Part shown: positions 34,721-42,013 of the stretch, piece by piece | Position numbering within the stretch: position 1 is the first letter of the stretch | How the letters are laid out: every line of letters starts with the position of its first letter | Assembly (NCBI GenBank): GCA_945861755.1 | Contig: CAMAVQ010000010.1 | Coordinates: 1 to 60,412 of the forward strand | Reading direction: 5' to 3' | Source: Gemmatimonas phototrophica | Lineage (GTDB): Bacteria; Latescibacterota; UBA2968; UBA8231 | DNA: 60,412 nucleotides | Program-made: the position numbers and the translations under genes | The notes under the pieces: generated by a model | What the model saw: only the letters and a program-made list of their open reading frames with translations | The model's database searches: none | What the model was told of the DNA's origin: nothing

Positions 34721-36244
34721 TCAGTTGCTCTCGACCAGCATGGTCTTGATCAGTTTGGCCGAATTCTCGGGTTGTTCGCGCACCATCTGTTGCACTCGAC
34801 TCACCAGGATGTCGTGGGGGGTGTCGGGGCGATCAAAGGCCTGTTCCTCAACCTCGCCGGCCACTTCGCCCAATACCTCGATCTGCTCTTCTACGCCCAC
34901 CCCGCGGCCGATGGCCTGGATGATGAAGCGCAGGGTGATGAGGGCGGCGAGGATGCCCAGGACCTTGGCCACGGTGATGGCCACGTCGGTCCAGAACTTG
35001 GTGGAGGCTTCGTTTTCCTCCTGCTGGCGGGCAGCCAGTTCCTGGGTCTTGTCGAAGGGCATGGCGAAGACGGAGATCTTGTCGCCGCGCTCCTCGTTGA
35101 AACCCACCGCTCCCCTAGCCAGGTTTTCCAAATTGTCGATTTCTTGCTGGGAGCGCTCCTGCTCGATGAAGGAGTTGGTCTCCTTGTCGGCGACCACCTT
35201 GGTTTTGTCGATGGTCAGGGCCATGGTCATACGTTCGATGGTGCCCACCGACCCGGTGACCTCGCGGATGGTCTTGTTGACTTCAAAGTTGCGGATGGCC
35301 AACTCCTCGGAGCCCTGCTCAGCCGACTGCTTTTCGCTGGTTTGCTCGCTGCGCAGCATCTGCGAGGAACCCGGATCGTAGCTTTCCAGGTGGGTCTGAG
35401 TCTGTTTAAAGTCGAGGGTGACGTTGAGGCGCACCTTGGAGCGGTCTTTGCCGATCACTTCGTCGAGCAGGCTCTGGACTTTCTTCTCTAGGGTTTGCTC
35501 CACCTGCTGCTGCATCTGGAATTGCTTGTTGGCAGCTTTGGCCAGGGGGTCGCGATCTTCGGAGAGCATGTTGCCTTCGGTGTCGACGATGGTGACCTTC
35601 TCCACCTCCAGGCCCTCGACACTGGAACTGACCAGGTTGGCGATGGCGTCGATCTGCTTGGGCTTGAGCCTGCTCCCGGAGACCAAGGCGAGGGTGACCG
35701 AGGCGGTGACATCTTTTTCTGACTCGCTGAAGAGGCTCGGTTCGGGGATGACCAGCAGCACGCGCACATTGCGAATGCCCTCGATCCCCATCAGGGTTTT
35801 TTCCAGTTCACCCTGGAGCGCCCTCCTGAGATTGACCTTTTGTAAGAATTCGGTCATCGAGAGTTTGGCTTCGTCGAAGATCTCGTAGCCGATGCGGCCG
35901 CTCTTGGGGAAACCCTCGCCGGCCAGTTGCAGGCGCAGGTTGCGCACATTGTCCTTGGGCACAACGATGGTGCTGGCATCCTCGGTCAGCCGATACTTAA
36001 ACCCCAGGGCGTTGAGCCGGGTGGTGATCTGGGCGGCCTCGGCGTAGTCGAGGTTGGCGTAGAGGATGGCCGGATCCCATTCGTCGTCCTTCTTGGTCAG
36101 GCTGCTGAGGGCGAAGAGGATGCCGAGGATCAGCGCCGCCGCCCCGACCGCTACCGCGATGCGTTTGGGCTGGGTGGCCTCTTCCCACCAGGCGCGAGCC
36201 TGGTCGGGCAGGGTGCTGAGCGAGAAGTTTTCCGTCAGGTTCAT
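34721..36244 (-). CDS. fliF: MS-ring protein FliF
   Basis: 507 residues, slightly short. N-terminal transmembrane helix (about 29-48), ring-building motifs (YADLDYAEAAQI-like, NLRRALQGELEKTLMGIEGIRNVRVLL), and a C-terminal helix (about 415-435). The final 30 residues (SRVQQMVREQPENSAKLIKTMLVE) match the FliG-binding tail of FliF. That tail implies a FliG exists, although none is encoded beside it. Confidence 0.93.
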   Translation of the reverse strand: MNLTENFSLSTLPDQARAWWEEATQPKRIAVAVGAAALILGILFALSSLTKKDDEWDPAILYANLDYAEAAQITTRLNALGFKYRLTEDASTIVVPKDNVRNLRLQLAGEGFPKSGRIGYEIFDEAKLSMTEFLQKVNLRRALQGELEKTLMGIEGIRNVRVLLVIPEPSLFSESEKDVTASVTLALVSGSRLKPKQIDAIANLVSSSVEGLEVEKVTIVDTEGNMLSEDRDPLAKAANKQFQMQQQVEQTLEKKVQSLLDEVIGKDRSKVRLNVTLDFKQTQTHLESYDPGSSQMLRSEQTSEKQSAEQGSEELAIRNFEVNKTIREVTGSVGTIERMTMALTIDKTKVVADKETNSFIEQERSQQEIDNLENLARGAVGFNEERGDKISVFAMPFDKTQELAARQQEENEASTKFWTDVAITVAKVLGILAALITLRFIIQAIGRGVGVEEQIEVLGEVAGEVEEQAFDRPDTPHDILVSRVQQMVREQPENSAKLIKTMLVESN

Positions 36245-36266
36245 GTCCTTGCCTATCCCCGTTGCG

Positions 36267-36590
36267 CTACACCTGCATACGAATCAGTTCCTGGTATCCT
36301 TCCAGGACTCGGTTGCGGACCTCGAGCATCAGTTCGAGGGCGATGCCGGCCTCTTCCACGGCCACCATCACCTGGTGCACATCGGTCGACTGTCCAGTGA
36401 CCATTTTGTCGATCGAGTCCGAAGCCTTGAATTGAAGATTATTCACGTCCCCGGCAAAGTTTTTGAGCAGATCCCCGAAACTGGGCTTGTCCAGACCTTC
36501 GGCGGCCGGGGGCAACAACCCGCCGCCGCGAATGGCCTGGGTCCCGGTCTCGCCGCGCCCGGTAAAATCGCGGATCAGTTCGACGGCCAT
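36267..36590 (-). CDS. fliE: Hook-basal body protein FliE
   Basis: 107 residues; ends LELMLEVRNRVLEGYQELIRMQV, the FliE signature. It links the MS ring to the proximal rod. Placed between the transglycosylase gene and fliF (22 bp). Confidence 0.92.
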   Translation of the reverse strand: MAVELIRDFTGRGETGTQAIRGGGLLPPAAEGLDKPSFGDLLKNFAGDVNNLQFKASDSIDKMVTGQSTDVHQVMVAVEEAGIALELMLEVRNRVLEGYQELIRMQV

Positions 36591-36596
36591 CTGGCC

Positions 36597-37253
36597 TCAG
36601 TTGTCCTGACCGGGCGTTTGGTGTTTCAGGTCGCGCCGGAGCTTGAGCACCTGGGGCACGTACGCACGGGTTTCGCGCGGCATACGACCCTGCGCGACGG
36701 ATTCGGGTCCGGCGTTGTAGGCCCACAGGGCCACCTCGGTGGAATGGAAACGGTCGAGCATCGCCCGCAGATAACGCGTCCCCGAGGCGATATTCTGCTC
36801 GGGGTCAAAGCGGTCGGCCACGCCCAGGTCGCTGGCAGTGCCCGGCATCAGTTGCATCAGGCCGGCGGCGCCGGCACGCGAGACCGCCTTGGGATCGCCC
36901 CCCGACTCCACATAGATCAGAGCGCGCACCAGGTCGGCGTCTAGTTGCTGCATTTTGCTGTGACGCTCGATCATCCGGTCGTACCGCCGCACCCGCGACA
37001 GGGCATCGGTGCTGAGCCAGGCGGGGCTCGCGATCAGGGCTGGGGCGGCGGGCAGGACTGATTTGCTGATTTGGGGGGAGGGCTGGTTGGTGCTGCGCCC
37101 GAGGATCTGAGTGGCTGTCTGGGGCTGGTAACTGCGGCGCAGGATCTCCGCCAGGGGATCGAGTTCCTCGGCCCGTACCCGGTGACCCTGAAAAAAGAGC
37201 AGGCCGCAGAGCAGGCCGCCGCGCCCGGCATTTTTGATCAGTCGCCAGTGCAT
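36597..37253 (-). CDS. SLT-type lytic transglycosylase within the rod operon
   Basis: 218 residues: hydrophobic leader (about 10-27), then a Slt70-like domain with catalytic Glu in LIYVESGGDPKAVS, followed by GAAGLMQLMPGTASDLG and the closing ALWAYNAGPESV. Such enzymes open peptidoglycan for the rod. Its place between flgC and fliE suggests it does the job carried out by the FlgJ muramidase domain elsewhere; no flgJ is seen here. Six bp upstream of fliE. Confidence 0.88.
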   Translation of the reverse strand: MHWRLIKNAGRGGLLCGLLFFQGHRVRAEELDPLAEILRRSYQPQTATQILGRSTNQPSPQISKSVLPAAPALIASPAWLSTDALSRVRRYDRMIERHSKMQQLDADLVRALIYVESGGDPKAVSRAGAAGLMQLMPGTASDLGVADRFDPEQNIASGTRYLRAMLDRFHSTEVALWAYNAGPESVAQGRMPRETRAYVPQVLKLRRDLKHQTPGQDN

Positions 37254-37257
37254 CTCT

Positions 37258-37596
37258 TTAGCCCACCACGTCGATGAGTTGGCCGGGCCGGCCGCCGCCC
37301 AGAGGGGGCAGGCGCTGGGAAGTGCCCTTGCCAGTATAGTTCAGTTGGGCGCTCTCGGCGGCCGAGCGGAAAGCCGAGAAGAGCTGCGTCAGGGCCTGGG
37401 TCTCCTCATCGGAGAGCACGGACTGCAGGCTGGCGTCGGAAGTGACCTGGGGGCTCGAGATTCTGGGGAGATTGATTCCACCAGGACGGGAAAGGCCGGC
37501 CCCCCGGCCGGCAGGTTCGGCCGCGATGCGGCTGAGCCTAGCGGCACCTGCGGACTGGGCAGTGGAAAGGCTGGGCTCTAGTCTGGGGATGTCCAT
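37258..37596 (-). CDS. Unknown small flagellar-cluster protein, 112 aa
   Basis: Soluble, Pro/Ala-rich first half and a predicted helix LSDEETQALTQLFSAFRSAAE (about 62-82), then YTGKG and a short tail GQLIDVVG. No signal peptide and no FlgJ rod-cap motif. Tightly packed between flgC (16 bp) and the transglycosylase (4 bp). I do not recognise a named family; possibly an export-related or rod accessory factor. Confidence 0.6.
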   Translation of the reverse strand: MDIPRLEPSLSTAQSAGAARLSRIAAEPAGRGAGLSRPGGINLPRISSPQVTSDASLQSVLSDEETQALTQLFSAFRSAAESAQLNYTGKGTSQRLPPLGGGRPGQLIDVVG

Positions 37597-37612
37597 CTCA
37601 ACCTCCTATCCC

Positions 37613-38104
37613 TTAGATACTCAGGGCTTTGTTGGTCATGTCCTTGGCGGCGGTCATCGCGGTAACATTGGCCTCGTAGGCCCGCGAGGAGGCGATCAGA
37701 TCGACCATTTCGGTGACCACGTTGATATCGGGATAGACCACATAACCGTCTTCGCGCGCATCGGGGTGGTTGGGATCGTAGACCAGGCGCGGCTTGGTGG
37801 GTTCTTCGCGCACCTCCTGGGTAATCACGCCGGCGCCGACGCTCAGTTGGTCAGCGTCGGTGCCGGGTTCGGGCAGATGACCATTGCTGGTCAGATCGAG
37901 GCGGTTCTGCTGGTCGGCCAGCATATTCGAAAACTTGGCCAGTTGGGGGGATTCGAGCATAACCACGCGCCGCCGCTTGTAGGGCCCCCCCTCGTCGGTG
38001 CGGGTGGTGTCCACATTGGCGATGTTGCTGGAGATGGCCGTCAGTTTGCGCCGCTGGGCACTGAGGCCCGAAGCGCTGATATCGAGGGAGTCGAAGATCT
38101 GCAT
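37613..38104 (-). CDS. flgC: Proximal rod protein FlgC
   Basis: 163 residues. SLDISASGLSAQRRKLTAISSNIANVDTTRT at the start and VVTEMVDLIASSRAYEANVTAMTAAKDMTNKAL at the end are the conserved FlgC helices. Confidence 0.94.
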   Translation of the reverse strand: MQIFDSLDISASGLSAQRRKLTAISSNIANVDTTRTDEGGPYKRRRVVMLESPQLAKFSNMLADQQNRLDLTSNGHLPEPGTDADQLSVGAGVITQEVREEPTKPRLVYDPNHPDAREDGYVVYPDINVVTEMVDLIASSRAYEANVTAMTAAKDMTNKALSI

Positions 38105-38116
38105 GGGGAGGGCTCC

Positions 38117-38530
38117 TTATTGCGAGCGTCCGGTGATGCTCTTGTGCAGGGTGCCGAACTGGCGCTGGATCAGGGTGCTGCCCACGTTGAAGAAGAGGTG
38201 GTTTTCCGCCAGGGCGGCCATCTCCTTGTCGATGTCCACATTGTTGAGTCCAGAGTCATTGACCTCGCTCTGCGATTCGAAGACCTCGGGGCTGGAAACA
38301 CTTTTGGGCATCGAGAAGTGGCGGCGGTCACTGGTGTTGCCCTGCACCGGGGCGTCTTGGACGTAGGAGTTGAGGTAGTCCTGGAAACGCACGTCTTTGG
38401 CCCGGTAGCCCTTGGTGGAGACGTTGGCGATGTTGTTGGCGATGACCCGCTGGCGCACCTGGGTCACATCCAGCACCGCACCGAGGACCGGAACTTTGGT
38501 TTTGTCGAAGAGGACCTGGTCGAGAAACAT
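38117..38530 (-). CDS. flgB: Proximal rod protein FlgB
   Basis: 137 residues with VLDVTQVRQRVIANNIANVSTKGYRAKDVRFQDYL and a C-terminal ALAENHLFFNVGSTLIQRQF helix. First gene of the basal body/hook operon, preceded by GGGAGG and by a sigma-54-type promoter about 50 bp upstream. Confidence 0.93.
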   Translation of the reverse strand: MFLDQVLFDKTKVPVLGAVLDVTQVRQRVIANNIANVSTKGYRAKDVRFQDYLNSYVQDAPVQGNTSDRRHFSMPKSVSSPEVFESQSEVNDSGLNNVDIDKEMAALAENHLFFNVGSTLIQRQFGTLHKSITGRSQ

Positions 38531-38580
38531 GGCTTACCTCCCGCCCTTCCGGGCTGAATACACCTTTGGCTGCGGAGGGG

Positions 38581-38596
38581 AGCAAGTCTTATGCCA
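38581..38596 (-). promoter_or_regulatory. Sigma-54-type promoter of the flgB operon
   Basis: Minus-strand TGGCATAAGACTTGCT: GG (38595-38594) and GC (38583-38582) spaced by 10 nt, nearly identical to TGGCAC-N5-TTGCW. The start is expected near 38570, giving about 40 nt of leader to ATG 38530. The rest of the 202-bp gap up to the GT2 stop (38597-38732) has no gene and could hold activator sites; I could not identify any. Confidence 0.75.
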
Positions 38597-38732
38597 TGTC
38601 TTGGTTTTCTGGGATTAAGTCAATGCGGGATAAAAGGTTGTGCGGAAATAACGCGGAGTCCGGGGAGCAGGCAAAAGGTCAAACAAACCGCGAAGAGGAA
38701 AAAGAGGGGGGAAAGTATTGCCCGCCGTGTCT

Positions 38733-39707
38733 TCAGGCCGGCGTTTCGCCGATCCGCCGGCTCAGGCGTACCGTCCGGCTCTGGCGCTGGTGTAGACTGG
38801 CCAGCATGTCGCCCAGCAGACCGGTGGAGAAGAACTGGATGCCGACGATCACCAGCAGCATGCCCAACATCAGTAGCGGATGGTGGTTCTGGATATTGCC
38901 GTGGATGAAGCGCAGGTAGGTGATATAGCTGCATATCCCTCCCCCGGCCAGGGTAGCGACCAGTCCCAGACTGCCGAAGATGTGCATCGGCATGGTCATG
39001 AAGCGGATGACAAAGGTGATGGTCAGCAGGTCGAAAAAACCGTTGAGCAGGCGTTTGGCCCCGAACTTGGATTTCCCAAAACGGCGGGCATGGTGCTGTA
39101 CCGGAAGCTCCCCCACCCGGTAGCCGGCCCAGTGGGCCATGGCCGGCAGAAAGCGGTACAACTCGCCGTACAGATAGGGCAGGCAGTCCTCGGCCACCTC
39201 GCGGCGGTAGAGTTTCAACCCGCAGTTGAAGTCGTGCAGGCGGATGCCTGAGACCAGGGAGGTGATCCGGTTGAAGAAGCGGGAGGGCAGGGTTTTGCTG
39301 AGCGGGTCGTGGCGTTTCTTCTTCCACCCGGAGACCAGGTCCCATCCCCTTTCTTCGAGGGCGGCCAGCAGCTTGGGGATCTCCTCGGGATCGTCTTGTA
39401 GATCCGCATCCATGGTGAGGATGAACCCGCCCCGGGCCTCGCGAAAACCGGCGGCCAGGGCGGCGGCCTTGCGCTGGTTGCGCCGAAAGCCCACGGCGCG
39501 GATGCGCGGGTCCTGCTGGTGCAGGGACTCGATGACCCCAAAAGAACCATCGGTGCTGCCGTCGTCGACAAAAATTACCTCTGCGGCAAAGGGGAGGCGG
39601 TCCAGCACCGCCCCGAGTTTTTCGGCCAGGAGGGGCAGGCTCTCCTCCTCGTTGTACACCGGGATCACGACGGACAGGCCCAGAGGTGATGGCGTGGTTG
39701 GGTTCAT
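38733..39707 (-). CDS. DPM1/GtrB-like family 2 glycosyltransferase
   Basis: 324 residues. GT2 domain (about 1-235) with SVVIPVYNEEESLPLL, FVDDGSTDGS and DADLQDDPEEIP, then two transmembrane helices (about 240-300). This layout is that of enzymes that load a sugar onto polyprenyl phosphate (DPM1, GtrB, ArnC). ATG 39707 overlaps the stop of the polymerase gene (ATGA); the longer in-frame reading up to 40493 lies inside that gene. Last gene of the polysaccharide operon; its product could feed GT-C enzymes such as that at 8191-9870. Confidence 0.88.
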   Translation of the reverse strand: MNPTTPSPLGLSVVIPVYNEEESLPLLAEKLGAVLDRLPFAAEVIFVDDGSTDGSFGVIESLHQQDPRIRAVGFRRNQRKAAALAAGFREARGGFILTMDADLQDDPEEIPKLLAALEERGWDLVSGWKKKRHDPLSKTLPSRFFNRITSLVSGIRLHDFNCGLKLYRREVAEDCLPYLYGELYRFLPAMAHWAGYRVGELPVQHHARRFGKSKFGAKRLLNGFFDLLTITFVIRFMTMPMHIFGSLGLVATLAGGGICSYITYLRFIHGNIQNHHPLLMLGMLLVIVGIQFFSTGLLGDMLASLHQRQSRTVRLSRRIGETPA

Positions 39708-42013
39708 GGTTTTTCCTTCTGGAGGCGCTGGTGCAGGTTCTGGACCAGGCGCTGCAACTGCTGGTCCCGGGGGTAAGCCCGGAGCAGGGGTTCGGCGATC
39801 TGCAGCGCTTCTTGGAGGCGTTGTTGGCCGGCCAGCACCAGGGCCAGGTTGCGCGGCCAGCTCGGTTCGGCCGGTGCCAGGGACACGGCCTGTTTCAACA
39901 AGATTTCGGCCTGATCGAGCCGGCCTTCGAGCAGGTAGACCGCCCCGAGGTTGCCCAGGATCGCGGGATGCTGGGGCGCCAGGCGCAGCGCTTCCTCCAG
40001 GCGTTGGCGCGCTTTGGGGCGCTGGCCGGCCGCTCCGTATTCGATGCCCAGGCTCATCAGGGTTTCGGTATCCTGGGGCTGAAGGGCGAGGGCCTGTTCC
40101 CAGGCGGCGATGGCCCCGGCATGATCCTGTCGCTGCTGCAAGGCGCGGGCCAACCAGAGGTGACTCTGGGGGTTGAGAGGGTCCAACTCCACGGCCCGCT
40201 GCAGGGAAGACACGGCCTGATCGGTATTTTTCTCCTGCCGCCAGAGGGCCTGGCCCAACAGGCGCAGGGCCGCAGCGTTGTTGGGGTGCAGGGCCAGGCT
40301 GCGCTGCAGCGGGGCCTCGGCTTCGGCCGGGCGGTTGGCTTCGAGGCGGGCCAGGCCCAGGCTGTGGTGGTAGCGAAAATCCCAACTGCGCCAGCTGATG
40401 GCCTGGGCATAGGCCAAGGTGGCGCGGTTGGGCTGGTTGTCGACCTGGTGTTGTCTGCCTCTGAAATAATAATAATCGCCTGCGGCGATACACAAACTCC
40501 CGTATCCCCCGGCCAATACCAGCAGGGCACCGGCGACTAGGACCGCTGAGCGCCGGCCCCTAGTGGCCAAAGCAATGGCCTGCCCCGGGTTTTTGCCCCG
40601 GTTGAGGGCCACCACCAGCCCGCCCAGCAGCCAGAAAAGCGCCGCCGAGGCGGGATCTTGCAGGTTAAAGCTGAAGGCACAATGCACCAGGGTGGCGATG
40701 AGCCCGGCCAGACAGCCACGGGTGAGGGCACGGATCTCGGGTTGGTCCTGGTGGCGCAGGCAGTGCCAGCCGCTCCAGACCACCGTGCCCAGCAGCCACA
40801 ACATGGCGGCCAGTCCCAGGAGGCCTCCTTCGGCGGCAAACTCCAGGTAATCGTTTTCAGCTTCGTAGGCCACGTTGGTCAGGTCGCCCATCAGCTGTTT
40901 CCAGGCTTGGTGGCGTTCGGGCGAACGGTAGGCGGGCAGGAAGAGCTCAAAGTTGCCCGGCCCCACCCCGAGCAGGGGATGGGCGCTGATCAGGGCGATG
41001 GTGTCGCCCCAGATGATCAGGCGCTGGGCCACGGAGATGTTGCCGGTATCGAAGCTGCTCAGGGCGCGGTCCCAGGTGCTCTGGGCCAGTTGGGAGAGGC
41101 TGCGGTTGAGGGTCTGGCCATCACCACTGGGCACGCTGTCCAGCACCAGACCCAGCGGCGCGCTCAAGAGCAGGACGGCCAGGGCCCCGACCAGCAACTG
41201 GTGCAGCCGAGGGCGGGCAAAGGCCAGGCGGGGCCAGAACCAGAAGGTGAGGCCGACGGCCAGGGCCAGCCAGCCGGCGCGGCTGACGGCGACCAATAGA
41301 TGGGCCAGGGTGAGGATCAGGGCCACCCACAGCAGGGCCTGTTCCCACGGGCGGCGGCGCACCGCCAGCAACGCCAGGATCAGCGGGATGAGTAATTCGA
41401 GGAAGTGGGCGACAAAGTTGGGATTGCCCAGCGTGGAGACCGGCAGGTTGCCGTAGATGGTGGGTAGCAGGCGAATGCCGTTGTACTGGAACAATCCCAG
41501 CAGCGCCACCACCAGGCCGCTCATCGCGATGGTCCACAGGGTGCTGTAGGCCGCTTCTGGATCGCGGAAATGGTGCATGGCCAGGAGGCAAAGGAGCAGG
41601 AGCCATGCCTGGGTGAGCAGCACTTCGGCCCCCTGGATCTTGTTGAAGGCCAGAGCCAGGGAGACCAGGGACAGGCCCAGATAGGCCAGCAGCGGACGGT
41701 AGAGGGGGACGCGTTCCAGCAGCAGCCGGCCCTGGATTCCGGCCCGCACCAGCCACAAGCCCCCCAGCAGGCCGGCCATCAGATGGAGGGCGGCGAGTTT
41801 GCCGATGCGATAGTCAGAGAGCTGGGGAGAATAGAAGAAAGCGGTGAGAACAATCAGGGCCGGCACCCCGGCTTCCAGCAGTGCTTCGCACAAGTAACCG
41901 GCGGCTTCATGCGGTCCGCCACCGGTGCTCAAACTCTGCCGCGCTGCCTGGAGGTAGGCTCCCACCTTGCTGCGGGCAGGAACCGGAGTCTTATCCTGGT
42001 CGGCTGGATTCAT
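39704..42013 (-). CDS. Wzy/WaaL-like O-antigen polymerase/ligase with C-terminal TPRs
   Basis: 769 residues. About 12 transmembrane segments in the first 480 residues, with the Wzy_C loop (SVAQRLIIWGDTIALISAHPLLGVGPGNFE). After a further helix the last 230 residues are TPR repeats (ATLAYAQAISWRSWDFRYHHSLGLARLEANRPAEAE onward, at least five units). Such fused proteins are common in environmental phyla. It overlaps the sulfatase-like gene by 23 bp. Confidence 0.87.
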   Translation of the reverse strand: MNPADQDKTPVPARSKVGAYLQAARQSLSTGGGPHEAAGYLCEALLEAGVPALIVLTAFFYSPQLSDYRIGKLAALHLMAGLLGGLWLVRAGIQGRLLLERVPLYRPLLAYLGLSLVSLALAFNKIQGAEVLLTQAWLLLLCLLAMHHFRDPEAAYSTLWTIAMSGLVVALLGLFQYNGIRLLPTIYGNLPVSTLGNPNFVAHFLELLIPLILALLAVRRRPWEQALLWVALILTLAHLLVAVSRAGWLALAVGLTFWFWPRLAFARPRLHQLLVGALAVLLLSAPLGLVLDSVPSGDGQTLNRSLSQLAQSTWDRALSSFDTGNISVAQRLIIWGDTIALISAHPLLGVGPGNFELFLPAYRSPERHQAWKQLMGDLTNVAYEAENDYLEFAAEGGLLGLAAMLWLLGTVVWSGWHCLRHQDQPEIRALTRGCLAGLIATLVHCAFSFNLQDPASAALFWLLGGLVVALNRGKNPGQAIALATRGRRSAVLVAGALLVLAGGYGSLCIAAGDYYYFRGRQHQVDNQPNRATLAYAQAISWRSWDFRYHHSLGLARLEANRPAEAEAPLQRSLALHPNNAAALRLLGQALWRQEKNTDQAVSSLQRAVELDPLNPQSHLWLARALQQRQDHAGAIAAWEQALALQPQDTETLMSLGIEYGAAGQRPKARQRLEEALRLAPQHPAILGNLGAVYLLEGRLDQAEILLKQAVSLAPAEPSWPRNLALVLAGQQRLQEALQIAEPLLRAYPRDQQLQRLVQNLHQRLQKEKP

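Noticed and set aside
34721-36244. Possible FliF-FliG fusion to explain missing fliG
   Set aside because: FliF is only 507 residues and ends with the FliG-binding helix; there is no room for FliG domains.
39708-40493. N-terminal extension of the DPM1-like glycosyltransferase
   Set aside because: Falls inside the polymerase gene and has shadow composition; ATG 39707 overlaps the upstream stop in the usual coupled manner.
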